The notes under the pieces are model-generated. The model saw nothing but the letters and a program-made list of their open reading frames with translations, did not search any database and was not told the DNA's origin. Of a stretch of 64,000 nt of DNA, positions 52,711 to 61,579 are shown piece by piece. The position numbers were made by a program, and so were the translations under genes. The stretch spans positions 59,311 to 123,310 of the forward strand of contig JAGTRB010000004.1 of NCBI GenBank assembly GCA_018396865.1, given 5' to 3'. The first letter of the stretch is position 1. The number at the start of each line of letters is the position of its first letter. This DNA is from Candidatus Bathyarchaeota archaeon (GTDB lineage Archaea > Thermoproteota > Bathyarchaeia > TCS64).

Positions 52711-53094
52711 CTAACCCCTGCTTAATAGCTCATCGATCTTAGGGATCTCGCTTAGTCTTGAGGCTTCCACCTCAACCTCGACCTCGATCCCCTTGAAGGA
52801 TGGCATACCAGTTCCGTGAGTCTCAGGCCTCATGATCCGATTTATCCACGGCCCATATGGGACGAATATGATTCCAGATGGAACCTCCTCAAAGCTCTTC
52901 ACAACCCTGAGGACCGCACTCCCGAGGCCCGAGCTGACTCTGATTAGCTCCCCCTCCTTCACGCCAAGCCTCTCCATGTCAACCCTGTTCATCTCACAGG
53001 TAGCCACATTCCTATAATAGATGTCGGAGAACTTACCCATCTCAAGCCCTAGTCCTTGGCCGAGGGTTCTCCCCGTCACGAGGATGGCCTTCAT
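52711..53094 (-). CDS. fwdD: Formylmethanofuran dehydrogenase subunit D
   Basis: FwdD (127 aa) is the molybdopterin-dinucleotide-binding partner of FwdB: ILVTGRTLGQGLGLEMGKFSD, ATCEMNRVDMERLGVKEGE and FVPYGPWINRIM, followed by THGTGMPSFKG. It is the first gene of the minus-strand fwd-hdr unit. GAGG lies 8 nt before the ATG, and a palindrome sits just below its TATA box. Confidence 0.93.
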   Translation of the reverse strand: MKAILVTGRTLGQGLGLEMGKFSDIYYRNVATCEMNRVDMERLGVKEGELIRVSSGLGSAVLRVVKSFEEVPSGIIFVPYGPWINRIMRPETHGTGMPSFKGIEVEVEVEASRLSEIPKIDELLSRG

Positions 53095-53121
53095 TCCCCT
53101 TTCCTCAACTAAAATTCCTCT

Positions 53122-53147
53122 ATTCTGCAGAATTGTACTATTTAAGG
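53122..53147 (-). promoter_or_regulatory. fwd-hdr promoter with 12-bp palindrome
   Basis: On the minus strand CCTTAAATAGT (complement of 53137-53147) is the likely TATA box. Immediately downstream, before the expected start near 53113, is the perfect palindrome ATTCTGCAGAAT (53122-53133). This is where an archaeal repressor would block transcription of the seven-gene unit. Confidence 0.5.
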
Positions 53148-53206
53148 ATTTGAACGATTCTCATCAACCCGAGTGTTCTCCACTAAGTTCGACTCATGGG
53201 CACTCA

Positions 53207-53215
53207 TTTTATAAA
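53207..53215 (+). promoter_or_regulatory. TATA box for fwdC-ftr
   Basis: TTTTATAAA at 53207-53215 faces away from fwdD and is about 35 nt before the fwdC TTG at 53247. It makes the gap a divergent promoter region for the two halves of the fwd gene set. Confidence 0.5.
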
Positions 53216-53246
53216 GGGTTTAGGGTTGGAGTAGTTAGAGGTCGGC

Positions 53247-54074
53247 TTGAAGGAGTTATGCCTTAGAAAAAAGGTGGATGTAAGCCTCCCGGTGGATGGA
53301 CAGGCTATCACCCCCGATAACCTTTCGGGGAGAACAGTTGAGGAGATTGAGGAGTTACCCCTCCTCGTCGGGAACAGGGAGAGGAAGCTAGGAGAATTAT
53401 TTGGTATCTCCGGCTTTTCAGCTGAAAGGGCATCGGAACAGTCGATAGTGATAATCGGCAATACCAGGAGCTTCAGGGGGATAGGTAGGAGGATGACTGG
53501 GGGTTTGATCAGGTTAGAGGGGGATGCGGGCTTCAACCTGGGGGAGGAGATGACGGGTGGAACAATCACTGTTCAAGGCAATGTTGAAGATTGGGCCGGG
53601 TGCTCTATGAGGGGGGGCTTAATAGAGGTGCATGGAAAGGCGGGGAACCAGGTGGGCGCATCTATCAGGGGCAGAGGAAAGGGGATGACCGGTGGCACCA
53701 TCCGGATAGATGGCGACGCCGGATACGAGGTTGGCTCATGGATGGAGGGGGGCCTAATCCACATTGGGGGGAGCGTGGACCAGTTCGCAGGAGTCCACAT
53801 GAGGGGAGGCGAGATCCTCATAGAGGGAAATTCAGACGGGCGATTGGGGGGGAATATGAGGGATGGAAAGATTGTGCTTTTAGGTAGGATCCCTCAGATC
53901 CTCCCCAGCTTCACCTTCGAGGAGGTAAGGGACAGGGCTACCGCCGGAGGGAAGGCCTTCAAGGGGCGCTTCTACCTATTCAGAGGTGACGTAACCGAAG
54001 AAGGGAACGGGAGGCTATTTATATCCGCGGAGGCGAACCCCCACCTTAGCTTCTATGAGAAGTATCTTGAATAG
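53247..54074 (+). CDS. fwdC: Formylmethanofuran dehydrogenase subunit C
   Basis: FwdC (275 aa) is a right-handed beta-helix scaffold like the glutamate synthase C-terminal domain. It shows repeated G-x2-G-x3-G units: RRMTGGLIRLEGDAGFNLG, EEMTGGTITVQGNVEDWAG, MRGGLIEVHGKAGNQVG, MTGGTIRIDGDAGYEVG and later copies. The TTG start follows GAGGT. It is transcribed divergently from fwdD and leads to ftr. Confidence 0.94.
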   Translation: MKELCLRKKVDVSLPVDGQAITPDNLSGRTVEEIEELPLLVGNRERKLGELFGISGFSAERASEQSIVIIGNTRSFRGIGRRMTGGLIRLEGDAGFNLGEEMTGGTITVQGNVEDWAGCSMRGGLIEVHGKAGNQVGASIRGRGKGMTGGTIRIDGDAGYEVGSWMEGGLIHIGGSVDQFAGVHMRGGEILIEGNSDGRLGGNMRDGKIVLLGRIPQILPSFTFEEVRDRATAGGKAFKGRFYLFRGDVTEEGNGRLFISAEANPHLSFYEKYLE

Positions 54075-54129
54075 GTGAGGGGTGATAAAGATATATCGGA
54101 AATATGAAGATCTGGGATGAGGTGCGGTG

Positions 54130-55035
54130 ATGTTCAACTATAGGGGTGTTGAGGTTGAGGACACCTTCGCTGAGATGTTCCCCATGTGGGTTGGAAGGGT
54201 CCTCATAACGGCGGATAGCGAGAAATGGGCCTTGACTGCGGCCAGAAACGCAACAGGATTCGCTTCTTCCATAATAATGTCTCCCGCCGAGGCTGGTATA
54301 GAGGGCCTACTCCCAAGGGAGGAGACCCCAGACGGGCGTCCGGGAGCTATGATCCAGATATATCATAGGGATAGGGGGAGCCTGAAGCAACAGTTGATAG
54401 CTAGAATAGGCCAATGTGTAATGACCTGTCCCACGACATCGGCCTTCGACGGCCTCCCCAAGGCAAAAAGGAGGTTGAAGATCGGGAAGGCCCTTAGCCT
54501 CTTCGGCGACGGATTCCAAGAGATGGCAACTCTCTACGACAGGAGGGTTTGGAGAATACCTGTGATGGAGGGGGAGTTCATAGTAGAGGACAGATTCGGG
54601 ACTATGAGGGCCGTCGCAGGCGGGGCCTTCCTTATAATGGCAAAAGACAAAAAAACTGGCCTAGAGGCAGCTGAGGCAGCAGTAAGTGCCATTAGCGAGA
54701 AGGCAAGGTATGTAACTCTTCCCTTCCCTGGAGGGGTATGCCGCTCTGGATCGAAGACGGGCTCAATGAAGTATAAGCTCCCAGCCTCGACAAACCACCC
54801 CTTCTGCCCAACCCTTAAGGGGTCCTTGACCGAGTCCAAGGTTCCAGAGGGGGTTAACTCTATCTATGAGATAGTGGTCAACGGCTTGGATCAAGAGGTC
54901 GTAAAAAGGGGTATGAAAGAGGGCATAAATGCGGCGGTTGAGGTTCCAGGGGTTCTCAGAATTTCGGCTGTGAACTTCGGGGGAAAACTCGGACAATATA
55001 AGGCCTACCTGAAGGAAATCTTAGAACAAACTTAA
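54130..55035 (+). CDS. ftr: Formylmethanofuran:tetrahydromethanopterin formyltransferase
   Basis: Ftr moves the formyl group from methanofuran to H4MPT, the step after Fwd. The 301-aa protein begins FNYRGVEVEDTFAEMFPMW, with ARNATGFASSIIMSPAEAGIE, QCVMTCPTTSAFDGLP, FGDGFQEMATLYDRRVWRIPVMEGEF and KYKLPASTNHPFCPTL, all family regions. The ATG at 54130 has GAGGTG 5 nt upstream; GTG 54127 is an alternative. The 52-nt gap to fwdC suggests one transcript. Confidence 0.95.
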   Translation: MFNYRGVEVEDTFAEMFPMWVGRVLITADSEKWALTAARNATGFASSIIMSPAEAGIEGLLPREETPDGRPGAMIQIYHRDRGSLKQQLIARIGQCVMTCPTTSAFDGLPKAKRRLKIGKALSLFGDGFQEMATLYDRRVWRIPVMEGEFIVEDRFGTMRAVAGGAFLIMAKDKKTGLEAAEAAVSAISEKARYVTLPFPGGVCRSGSKTGSMKYKLPASTNHPFCPTLKGSLTESKVPEGVNSIYEIVVNGLDQEVVKRGMKEGINAAVEVPGVLRISAVNFGGKLGQYKAYLKEILEQT

Positions 55036-55054
55036 TTTTATTTGGTCGCAAAAA

Positions 55055-55306
55055 CTAACCAGCTTTTCGTTTTAATATTCTTATAAGCTCTTTACATTTA
55101 TCTGCATATTCGCAGTATTCAAGGCAAAGGGCTTCTTTCTCGGGTGGCCTCCACTCCGAGCCGCAGTTGAGGCAGACCCCCACCTCCTCATCACTCCAGA
55201 TCTCGACATCTCCACCGCAGATTTGGCACTTTGTATAGGTTACCGTCGACCTGACGTACTTATCTACACCTGGACAATTTTGTGGGGTAACCCTCTTCTT
55301 ATCCAA
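55055..55306 (-). CDS. Small zinc-ribbon protein, function unknown
   Basis: An 83-aa cysteine-rich protein: CQICGG and CLNCGSEW form a zinc ribbon (about residues 27-52), followed by CLEYCEYADKC, a possible second metal site. The start is a TTG at 55306. It sits between ftr and fprA, 19 nt from the end of ftr and in the fprA direction, so it may be co-transcribed with fprA. I do not recognise the family. Confidence 0.7.
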   Translation of the reverse strand: MDKKRVTPQNCPGVDKYVRSTVTYTKCQICGGDVEIWSDEEVGVCLNCGSEWRPPEKEALCLEYCEYADKCKELIRILKRKAG

Positions 55307-55369
55307 TTATTCTCACCTTCCTATCAGTTACCTGTGAACATGATCCCTTTAACCTTTAGTATATATCTC

Positions 55370-56554
55370 TTAAACATCCCCTCGTTCCTTTATTCTATTT
55401 GAAAGGAGTTCTCCAATCTCATCTATTTTCTTTTGATCCTTCTGAGTCGGTGGGCCTCTTACTTCCAAGGATGCGACCACTTCAAGCCTGGCGGCCTTCA
55501 AAGCCTCCACCGCCTGTTTAACTCCTCCACCGCTCCAATTGTAGGATCCTAAGGCCACACTATATCTGGCTGGTGGGCGGAGAGCCCTTATGAGGGATAC
55601 CGTATAGGCAGTCATTGGGTGCATCCCTCCGAGTACAGTTGGTGTCCCCAGAACTATGCCGCGAGAGTCGACCAGATCGCCGGCGATCTCCCCGAGGTCG
55701 CTATTGGCTATGTTGTAGATGTTAACCTCCACTCCTCTGGAGAGGAGGGCTGTGGCTATGGATTTGATCATAGCCTCGGTCGAGCCCCACATGCTCACAT
55801 AGAGGATGAGAACCTTCTCCTTAGTTTCTCCTCGGGTCCATTTCCAATAAGCTTCCATTATCCTCTCAGGTTCTCTATAAATGGGTCCATGGCTTGGGGC
55901 TATTATCTCGATATCCAATCCCTTCAGCTTCTCCATCGCTCTCCTGCCCATCTCTCTGAAGGGCATCATTATCTCCCCGAAGTACTTCTTAGCAAAGGGT
56001 ATGATCTCCTCTGAGGCGTCGTATAGGCCGTATGCCGTGTGGGAGCCGAAGAAGTCGCATGGGAAGAGGAGCCTATTCTCCTCTAGGTATGTAAACATCG
56101 TCTCGGGCCAGTGGAGCCACGGGGCCTCTAGAAACCTAAGGGTCTTCCCGCCGAGATCCAATCTGTCCCCATCTTTCACCTTCATCACCCTCTCCTCGGG
56201 CACATTATAATAATGCTTAGCCATCTCAGCGCCCTTCTCCGTCGCGATGAGGCTTGCGTCACATAACTTCATTATATATGGAATTGCCCCTGCGTGGTCC
56301 GGCTCTGCATGGTTCATCACCACATAATCGAGCTCCCCTATCCCGATGACCTCCTCTATCCGCCCTAAAAGCTCCTCCTCGAACCCCGGATTGACGGTGT
56401 CTATAAGGGCATTCCTCTTACCCTTGACCAGGTATGAGTTGTATGAGGTCCCCTTCGGTAGGGGGATGAGAGCGTCGAATATCCTCCTATTGTAATCTTT
56501 GACACCTACAAAGTAGACCTTATCAGACACTTCAGGCGTGTAAAACATCTCCAT
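55370..56554 (-). CDS. fprA: A-type flavoprotein FprA (F420H2 oxidase-like)
   Basis: Flavodiiron protein of 394 aa. The N-terminal beta-lactamase-like domain has the di-iron ligands in MNHAEPDHAG, LHWPETMFT, PCDFFGSH and APSHGPIYR; the C-terminal flavodoxin domain starts VLILYVSMWGSTEAM, with GTPTVLGGMHP and GSYNWSGGG. In F420-using archaea FprA reduces O2 to water with F420H2, protecting anaerobes. Its place beside F420-linked C1 genes fits this. Confidence 0.93.
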   Translation of the reverse strand: MEMFYTPEVSDKVYFVGVKDYNRRIFDALIPLPKGTSYNSYLVKGKRNALIDTVNPGFEEELLGRIEEVIGIGELDYVVMNHAEPDHAGAIPYIMKLCDASLIATEKGAEMAKHYYNVPEERVMKVKDGDRLDLGGKTLRFLEAPWLHWPETMFTYLEENRLLFPCDFFGSHTAYGLYDASEEIIPFAKKYFGEIMMPFREMGRRAMEKLKGLDIEIIAPSHGPIYREPERIMEAYWKWTRGETKEKVLILYVSMWGSTEAMIKSIATALLSRGVEVNIYNIANSDLGEIAGDLVDSRGIVLGTPTVLGGMHPMTAYTVSLIRALRPPARYSVALGSYNWSGGGVKQAVEALKAARLEVVASLEVRGPPTQKDQKKIDEIGELLSNRIKERGDV

Positions 56555-56795
56555 CCTTAACTATATCCGAAGATAAAAATATTGTGAAAAAGGTTAACAC
56601 CAAAGAAGGTTAGGAGAAAGTTACCATAAGTGGGCTATCAACTTCCTCTATTGAGGTGTTGGATTATGATGATGGCATTGCTCTCTGGTTTTGTGATTTA
56701 AAATTGTTGAATTTTAAGCCTCCTTAATACCCCTTTGACCTGAAACATCAAACACCTCCGACAAGGTTAAAAACCTGCGGAGGGGTTGATTTGGG
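56555..56795. other. Divergent promoter region between fprA and MFS gene
   Basis: A 241-nt, AT-rich gap between two divergent genes. It must contain both promoters, and GTTAAAAACC at about 56764-56773 is the best TATA candidate for the plus strand. I see no gene or clear repeat. Confidence 0.35.
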
Positions 56796-57989
56796 ATGGC
56801 GGAGGGAAGGTTATATCTACTTTTAATCATGTCCTTCAGCTTCTTTATGGGAAACACCATTATTGGCCCCATAATAACACTGTATTTCACTCTTCTCGGA
56901 GCTTCAAGGTTTGAGGTAGGGCTTCTTATGGCCATCTCTTCAGTAGCTGTTGTAATGGGTAGGATACCCTTTGGAATATTATCTGAGAGACTGGAGAGAT
57001 GGTTAATAATAGCCTTCTCACTATTCATCCAACTAATCTCCCTTCTTCTCTATTTCTATGCTCCAGATGTTGGCTGGCTATATCCGGTAAGGCTTCTCCA
57101 TGCCGTGTCTCTCATGAGCTTCAATCCCATAGCCATCTCCATAGCCTCAGACCTCTCCCCACCGGAAAAGAGGGGAGCAATCATGGGCACTTATCTCACC
57201 TCAGTTGCCCTGGCGATGATGGTTGGGCCCCTTGTGAACGGCATCCTGATAGGGTGGTTGGGTTACCGCGGGATGTTTTTATGCGCCTCATTATTCCCCT
57301 TAATTGGCCTCATACTCTATCTCGCTGCCTCCAGAGCGTTGAAGACCGGGTCTAATCCAACTGGAACAGAGGGTTCTCAGGAAGGGGATAAGAGAAACCT
57401 TAGGGAGAGCTTATCCTCCCTCTTAATGGTCGTTAAGTCTAGAGTAATAAATTCCATCTCTATCGCCAGGGTCACCTTCTCAGCCGCCGATGGGATATTT
57501 AACACCCTCTTCTCAATATATGCTGCGAATGAGCTCGAGGTTCCCCTTTCACTGTTAGGGTTCATGTTCACGCTCAGGGGGCTGATGAACACCCTTGCCA
57601 GGATCCCAGCGGGAAGAATCTCAGATAGAGTTGGTAGGAAGGCCCCTCTCGTGGCATCATACATCTCCTCAATAGCGGCTTATGCAGTCCTTTCAGAGGC
57701 CAGAGGCATCAACCTGCTTCTCTTAGCTATGGCTATTGAAGGCGTTGCGTGGGGAACGAGGGCGGTTACGGAGTGGGCCCTCCTCGGAGATGTTATAAGA
57801 GGAGGGTCATCTGGGGTGGCAGTTTCATATCTTTCCACGATGTTCGAGGTGGGAGAGGGGCTTGGAGCTATAATAGCGGGGAGTTTATCCGCGGTAATGC
57901 CTACAGGCCAAGTCTTCAGGGTTGCAGTCGCCCTCCTGGCCTTAGGAACCATACCCATAACCCTCATGAGGGTGAAGAAAAGCCCATAG
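56796..57989 (+). CDS. Major facilitator superfamily transporter
   Basis: A 397-aa MFS permease with about twelve hydrophobic segments. The loop between segments 2 and 3 has GRIPFGILSERLER, and the matching loop in the second half is LARIPAGRISDRVGRKAP, the MFS signature. The substrate cannot be inferred; drug- or sugar-type efflux carriers share this pattern. It appears to be a single gene. Confidence 0.88.
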   Translation: MAEGRLYLLLIMSFSFFMGNTIIGPIITLYFTLLGASRFEVGLLMAISSVAVVMGRIPFGILSERLERWLIIAFSLFIQLISLLLYFYAPDVGWLYPVRLLHAVSLMSFNPIAISIASDLSPPEKRGAIMGTYLTSVALAMMVGPLVNGILIGWLGYRGMFLCASLFPLIGLILYLAASRALKTGSNPTGTEGSQEGDKRNLRESLSSLLMVVKSRVINSISIARVTFSAADGIFNTLFSIYAANELEVPLSLLGFMFTLRGLMNTLARIPAGRISDRVGRKAPLVASYISSIAAYAVLSEARGINLLLLAMAIEGVAWGTRAVTEWALLGDVIRGGSSGVAVSYLSTMFEVGEGLGAIIAGSLSAVMPTGQVFRVAVALLALGTIPITLMRVKKSP

Positions 57990-58147
57990 ATTAGAGAGGA
58001 TCCCTTCTTGGCGGGTGATTCCCCTGAAAAGCTTGGTGACTAGCCTAACTTAAACCCATCCAAATATCGGTTGAAGATTGAAACTCGTTTAAAAACTAAA
58101 CAATTAATAAACATAATGGGTTTTCTGTTCGACTTTGAGGTTAATTC

Positions 58148-58156
58148 TTATATAGT
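58148..58156 (+). promoter_or_regulatory. TATA box for peroxiredoxin gene
   Basis: CTTATATAG at 58148-58156 lies about 35 nt before the GTG at 58187, leaving a short leader that contains GGTGA at 58177-58181. Confidence 0.5.
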
Positions 58157-58186
58157 TGGGCTATTCCTTTTTTCTTGGTGATATGT

Positions 58187-58852
58187 GTGGAAGAGTATAA
58201 GATGCCTTTAATAGGCGATAGTTTCCCAAAGATGGAGGTTAGGACAACAAGGGGATTAATTAAACTTCCCGATAGTTACAACGGGAGATGGTTTGTCCTA
58301 TTCAGCCACCCCGCGGATTTCACACCAGTATGCACAACAGAGTTCGTGGCCTTTCAGAAACGATATGACGAGTTTCAAAAATTACAATGTGACCTAATAG
58401 GGCTAAGTATAGATCAGGTTTATTCACACCTTAAGTGGGAAGAATGGATAAAAGAAAAAATTGGGGTTGAGATCAAGTTTCCTATAATTGCTGATAATGC
58501 TGGTGAAATATCTAGAATATTAGGTATGAGACATAAACAAGCAGGAGGAACGCAAACTGTAAGGGCTGTGTTTATCGTTGACCCTAAAGGAGTTATTAGA
58601 GCAATACTTTACTATCCCATGGAGTTAGGTCGAAATATGGATGAAATAGTTAGGATGGTAAAAGCTCTACAGATAGCTGATAAAGGATATGCAATACCAG
58701 CTAATTGGCCAAAAAATGAGATCATAGGAGACCAGGTAATTGTTCCTCCGGCAAACACTGTTGAAACGATTGACAAGAGAAAGGAACAAGAGAAAACTGG
58801 AGAAATAAAATGTTTAGACTGGTGGCTATGCTACAAGAAAATAGAATATTAA
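58187..58852 (+). CDS. Peroxiredoxin, archaeal Prx6-like
   Basis: Thiol peroxidase of 221 aa. The peroxidatic Cys is in [17 protein letters not shown]; the C-terminal extension ends CLDWWLC, giving the extra cysteines seen in archaeal Prx6-group enzymes such as the Aeropyrum one, which form decameric rings. I choose the GTG at 58187 (GGTGA 5 nt upstream); an ATG at 58202 is possible. The AT-rich gene follows FprA and adds to an oxygen-defence group. Confidence 0.92.
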   Translation: MEEYKMPLIGDSFPKMEVRTTRGLIKLPDSYNGRWFVLFSHPADFTPVCTTEFVAFQKRYDEFQKLQCDLIGLSIDQVYSHLKWEEWIKEKIGVEIKFPIIADNAGEISRILGMRHKQAGGTQTVRAVFIVDPKGVIRAILYYPMELGRNMDEIVRMVKALQIADKGYAIPANWPKNEIIGDQVIVPPANTVETIDKRKEQEKTGEIKCLDWWLCYKKIEY

Positions 58853-58881
58853 TAATTTAGATATAGAATAACGATCTCTCA

Positions 58882-58895
58882 TTTTTTATTTTTTT
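58882..58895 (+). terminator. T-tract terminator after peroxiredoxin gene
   Basis: A run of almost pure T (58882-58895), 30 nt after the stop, matching archaeal U-tract termination. Confidence 0.45.
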
Positions 58896-59261
58896 AAATT
58901 AGTTTTCTTTGTTATGCTGTAGAAGGAAATTAACATTTAAGAGAGTTTCCTTATTCAGGTGGGGTTTGGGCCTTAATGGATTTTGGTTTATCCACTCATA
59001 AAGTTAGAAGTGTGTTTATCTATAGCATGGTCTATCCAACCAAAATATCTTGATAGAAAGTTCTCATATCCTTTGTAGAGTGGGTCTTCCGAAGAGGATT
59101 TTATAGCGTGATATGGAGGCTGATGTTAACCCTCCTCAAATTAAGATTTAGAAATTGCGAAAACTTCTCAAAGGATCAGAGGATACGACTCTTGCAGCTC
59201 TCCTGCGAAAATGGTTTACTTTTCTCGAGTTAGAGAAAATTTAAATATCTTATAAAAAATT
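58896..59261. other. Intergenic stretch upstream of M19 gene
   Basis: A 366-nt gap. TTTAAATATCTTATAAAAAA at about 59240-59259 likely includes the promoter of the following gene. No open frame with native codon use, no tRNA and no strong fold were found. Confidence 0.35.
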
Positions 59262-60377
59262 ATGAACCGAGGGCTTATGCCTAAAAGGGGTGAAGAATTA
59301 ACGAAAATTGAAAAGGAAAGAGCTTCTGAGTTGCATAGGAAGGCAATTATCATTAATGCTTTGACTGGTTGTCATGGATGGCTATCACCATGGAGGGAAT
59401 TCGGGAGGAAGAGGGCTTACAATCTTATAGAAAGGGGATTAGAGGGCGGGTGTACTGCAAATAGTCTTACTCTTGGGGGTAACACCATCGGAGAAGCTGC
59501 GCTTCAGATAAGTATGTGGGATGATATTATGGCTACGATTCCTGACAAAGCCAAGAAAATAATTAAGGCTAGAGATATAGAGGAGGCAAAGAAAGAGGGT
59601 AAAACGGGCTATATCATAAATTTTCAGAACACCTCTGCATTAGAGGGTAAATTATCTGCGATCGATCTCTTCTATAAACTTGGCCTCAGGATAATGCAGT
59701 TGACCTATCAGAGGGCAGAACTCGTAGGCGATGGTTGCGGCTCAAGAAGGTCGAAGACGGCGGGTCTCACAGACTTCGGGGTCGATGTCGTCGAGAGAAT
59801 GAACAAACTTAGGATGGTGGTGGATCTATCTCACGTTGGATATGCCACCACGATGGAGGCTATAGAGATTTCTAAGCAACCACCATGCTTCACGCACATT
59901 AACTGCCACGGAACCTATGGCTTCAGGTTCATGAGGGGTAAGAGCGATGAAGAGCTGAAGGCAATGGCTGATAGAGGAGGAGTAGCAGGAATGACGGCGA
60001 TAGCCCGCTTCATACGAGAGGAGGGAGATCTCGAAGGTGCGACGATCGAGCACTTCCTGGATCACGTTGATTATGCCGTCAACCTTATCGGTGTTGATCA
60101 TGTAGGCCTCGGCCTGGACATTAATGAAGGCATTACGCCGGAGGAGTATTATGGAGTCCATAACCAGACATATGAAGCGAGGTTCCAACCTGACCCAACA
60201 AGCCATACAAGAAGAAGGCACCCCTTCGAGCACTACTATGTATTCGGACTTGATAGCATAAGTAAAATAGGTGTCATAACAGAGGGTCTTGTCGCAAGAG
60301 GATACTCGGATGATGAGATCTTAAAGATACTCGGAGGAAATTGGTTAAGGTATTTCAAGTATGTGTGGGGCGAATAA
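59262..60377 (+). CDS. Membrane dipeptidase family (M19) protein lacking key metal ligands
   Basis: A 371-aa M19-type protein. The second metal-site regions are kept: VDLSHVGY, CFTHINCHG and DHVGLGLDINE. The usual N-terminal HxD (as in DGHND) is replaced by IINALTGCHGW, and the bridging Glu region reads INFQNTSAL instead of VEG. It therefore cannot form the normal di-zinc centre and may be a one-metal or non-peptidase member. The first 400 nt are AT-rich, then composition shifts. No signal peptide is seen. The TTG/ATG start region (59262 or 59277) is uncertain. Confidence 0.75.
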   Translation: MNRGLMPKRGEELTKIEKERASELHRKAIIINALTGCHGWLSPWREFGRKRAYNLIERGLEGGCTANSLTLGGNTIGEAALQISMWDDIMATIPDKAKKIIKARDIEEAKKEGKTGYIINFQNTSALEGKLSAIDLFYKLGLRIMQLTYQRAELVGDGCGSRRSKTAGLTDFGVDVVERMNKLRMVVDLSHVGYATTMEAIEISKQPPCFTHINCHGTYGFRFMRGKSDEELKAMADRGGVAGMTAIARFIREEGDLEGATIEHFLDHVDYAVNLIGVDHVGLGLDINEGITPEEYYGVHNQTYEARFQPDPTSHTRRRHPFEHYYVFGLDSISKIGVITEGLVARGYSDDEILKILGGNWLRYFKYVWGE

Positions 60378-60388
60378 AACTTTACTAT

Positions 60389-60805
60389 TTATTTCCATAT
60401 TCCAATAATTATTATTACGCTTAGAATTATGTATAATAAACCTATTGCTCCAAAAACACGTGGAGGAATTACTATTTCAACAATTCCTGAGAGTATCTCG
60501 AAAAAACCAGTTATGTAAGCTGAAAGCGCCAAAGCTATCAATATTGATACTGAAGTGTTTCTAATAGATTTTACGCCGCTCTTTAATGCCTCAACTAATA
60601 ATACTGTTCCGAGAACAAATAACATTATGCTGTTTGTTAGAAATTCTGTGTCGAATGTTATGATCTCCAACAAACGGAGACCTATAATAAAAGAAACAAA
60701 GGCCGAACCCAGGGTCAATGTTACCTTTCCTATGTCTAAACGCATAAACCTCTTCTTAAATTCCACCATCTTTTTCTTAAACGAATTTCCGATCATTCGA
60801 CCCAT
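60389..60805 (-). CDS. Hypothetical membrane protein
   Basis: A 138-aa protein with a basic N-terminus (residues 5-22, rich in Lys and Arg) and about four membrane segments, for example LTLGSAFVSFIIGLRLLEI, SIMLFVLGTVLLVEAL and IGLLYIILSVIIIIGIW. It is AT-rich and convergent with the M19 gene. No family was recognised. Confidence 0.6.
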   Translation of the reverse strand: MGRMIGNSFKKKMVEFKKRFMRLDIGKVTLTLGSAFVSFIIGLRLLEIITFDTEFLTNSIMLFVLGTVLLVEALKSGVKSIRNTSVSILIALALSAYITGFFEILSGIVEIVIPPRVFGAIGLLYIILSVIIIIGIWK

Positions 60806-61179
60806 ACTATACTACCTCTTCCTAACTCAATTTATATACTGCTGATGATACATTTTTGGCCAAGCATGGATCTTTCTGAGCCTGCCCTTCGTAGAGGGTC
60901 TCAAAGTGGAACTTGAGGCCTATGACTCTATAATGCCCCTTATTCTCATATTCCCTGAATGAGGAAATCCTCAACAAGAGTTCAATTAGGCCAGTCAAGA
61001 GTACCACGATTTGATCCAATTGACTTCTTTTTCTATTTTTCCAAGTAAAGTGGGCAACCATCCTCTAAACATAGCGTGCTAAAAAAATAAGGCAGAGTAA
61101 AAGGTTTGTAGCAACCTTATAGTCCTTTATATAGAAAATAAACTAAGATGATGAAAATGTAGATCATTTCAGTATGGCT

Positions 61180-61578
61180 TTAGCTCATGCTCTCTTGTAA
61201 TTGAGACTTTTTAGCAAGAAGTATCAAAAGCGATATTGCTGGGACTACGAGACCCATGGCAGCTGAAAATTGGATGGTTATCCCCCATAAGTCAAAGAGA
61301 ATTGTGAAAACACTGACAAAGGCTGTTGCCCAAAATCCCCATCTTCTCATCAACAGCAGTCCGGCAACGGCTATAACCCCCAGAATTCCTAGCAGAAAGA
61401 ACATCAAATTTATAGTCTGAAGAGTTATCTGAGCAACCTCCACATCTAAGAGACCTCCTGGAGTAATTGCACTAAGGTATCCTAAGGCGAATCTTCCAAC
61501 GGACTGAAGGATCCATAAAAGCGCTAATAAGATTATGCTGAAGGTCGGTTTTCTCTTCACCAAATCTTTGTCATCCAC
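61180..61578 (-). CDS. Hypothetical membrane protein, coupled to flavodoxin
   Basis: A 132-aa protein with four hydrophobic segments (FSIILLALLWILQSVGRFAL, INLMFFLLGILGVIAVAGLLL, WATAFVSVFTILFDL and LVVPAISLLILLA). It starts one base after the flavodoxin stop on the same strand, so the two are probably co-translated. Function unknown. Confidence 0.65.
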   Translation of the reverse strand: MDDKDLVKRKPTFSIILLALLWILQSVGRFALGYLSAITPGGLLDVEVAQITLQTINLMFFLLGILGVIAVAGLLLMRRWGFWATAFVSVFTILFDLWGITIQFSAAMGLVVPAISLLILLAKKSQLQESMS

Positions 61579-61579
61579 T

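Noticed and set aside
60822..61061. 79-codon minus-strand frame
   Set aside because: No recognisable domain, no ribosome site, and composition unlike nearby real genes; it could be a remnant but cannot be supported.
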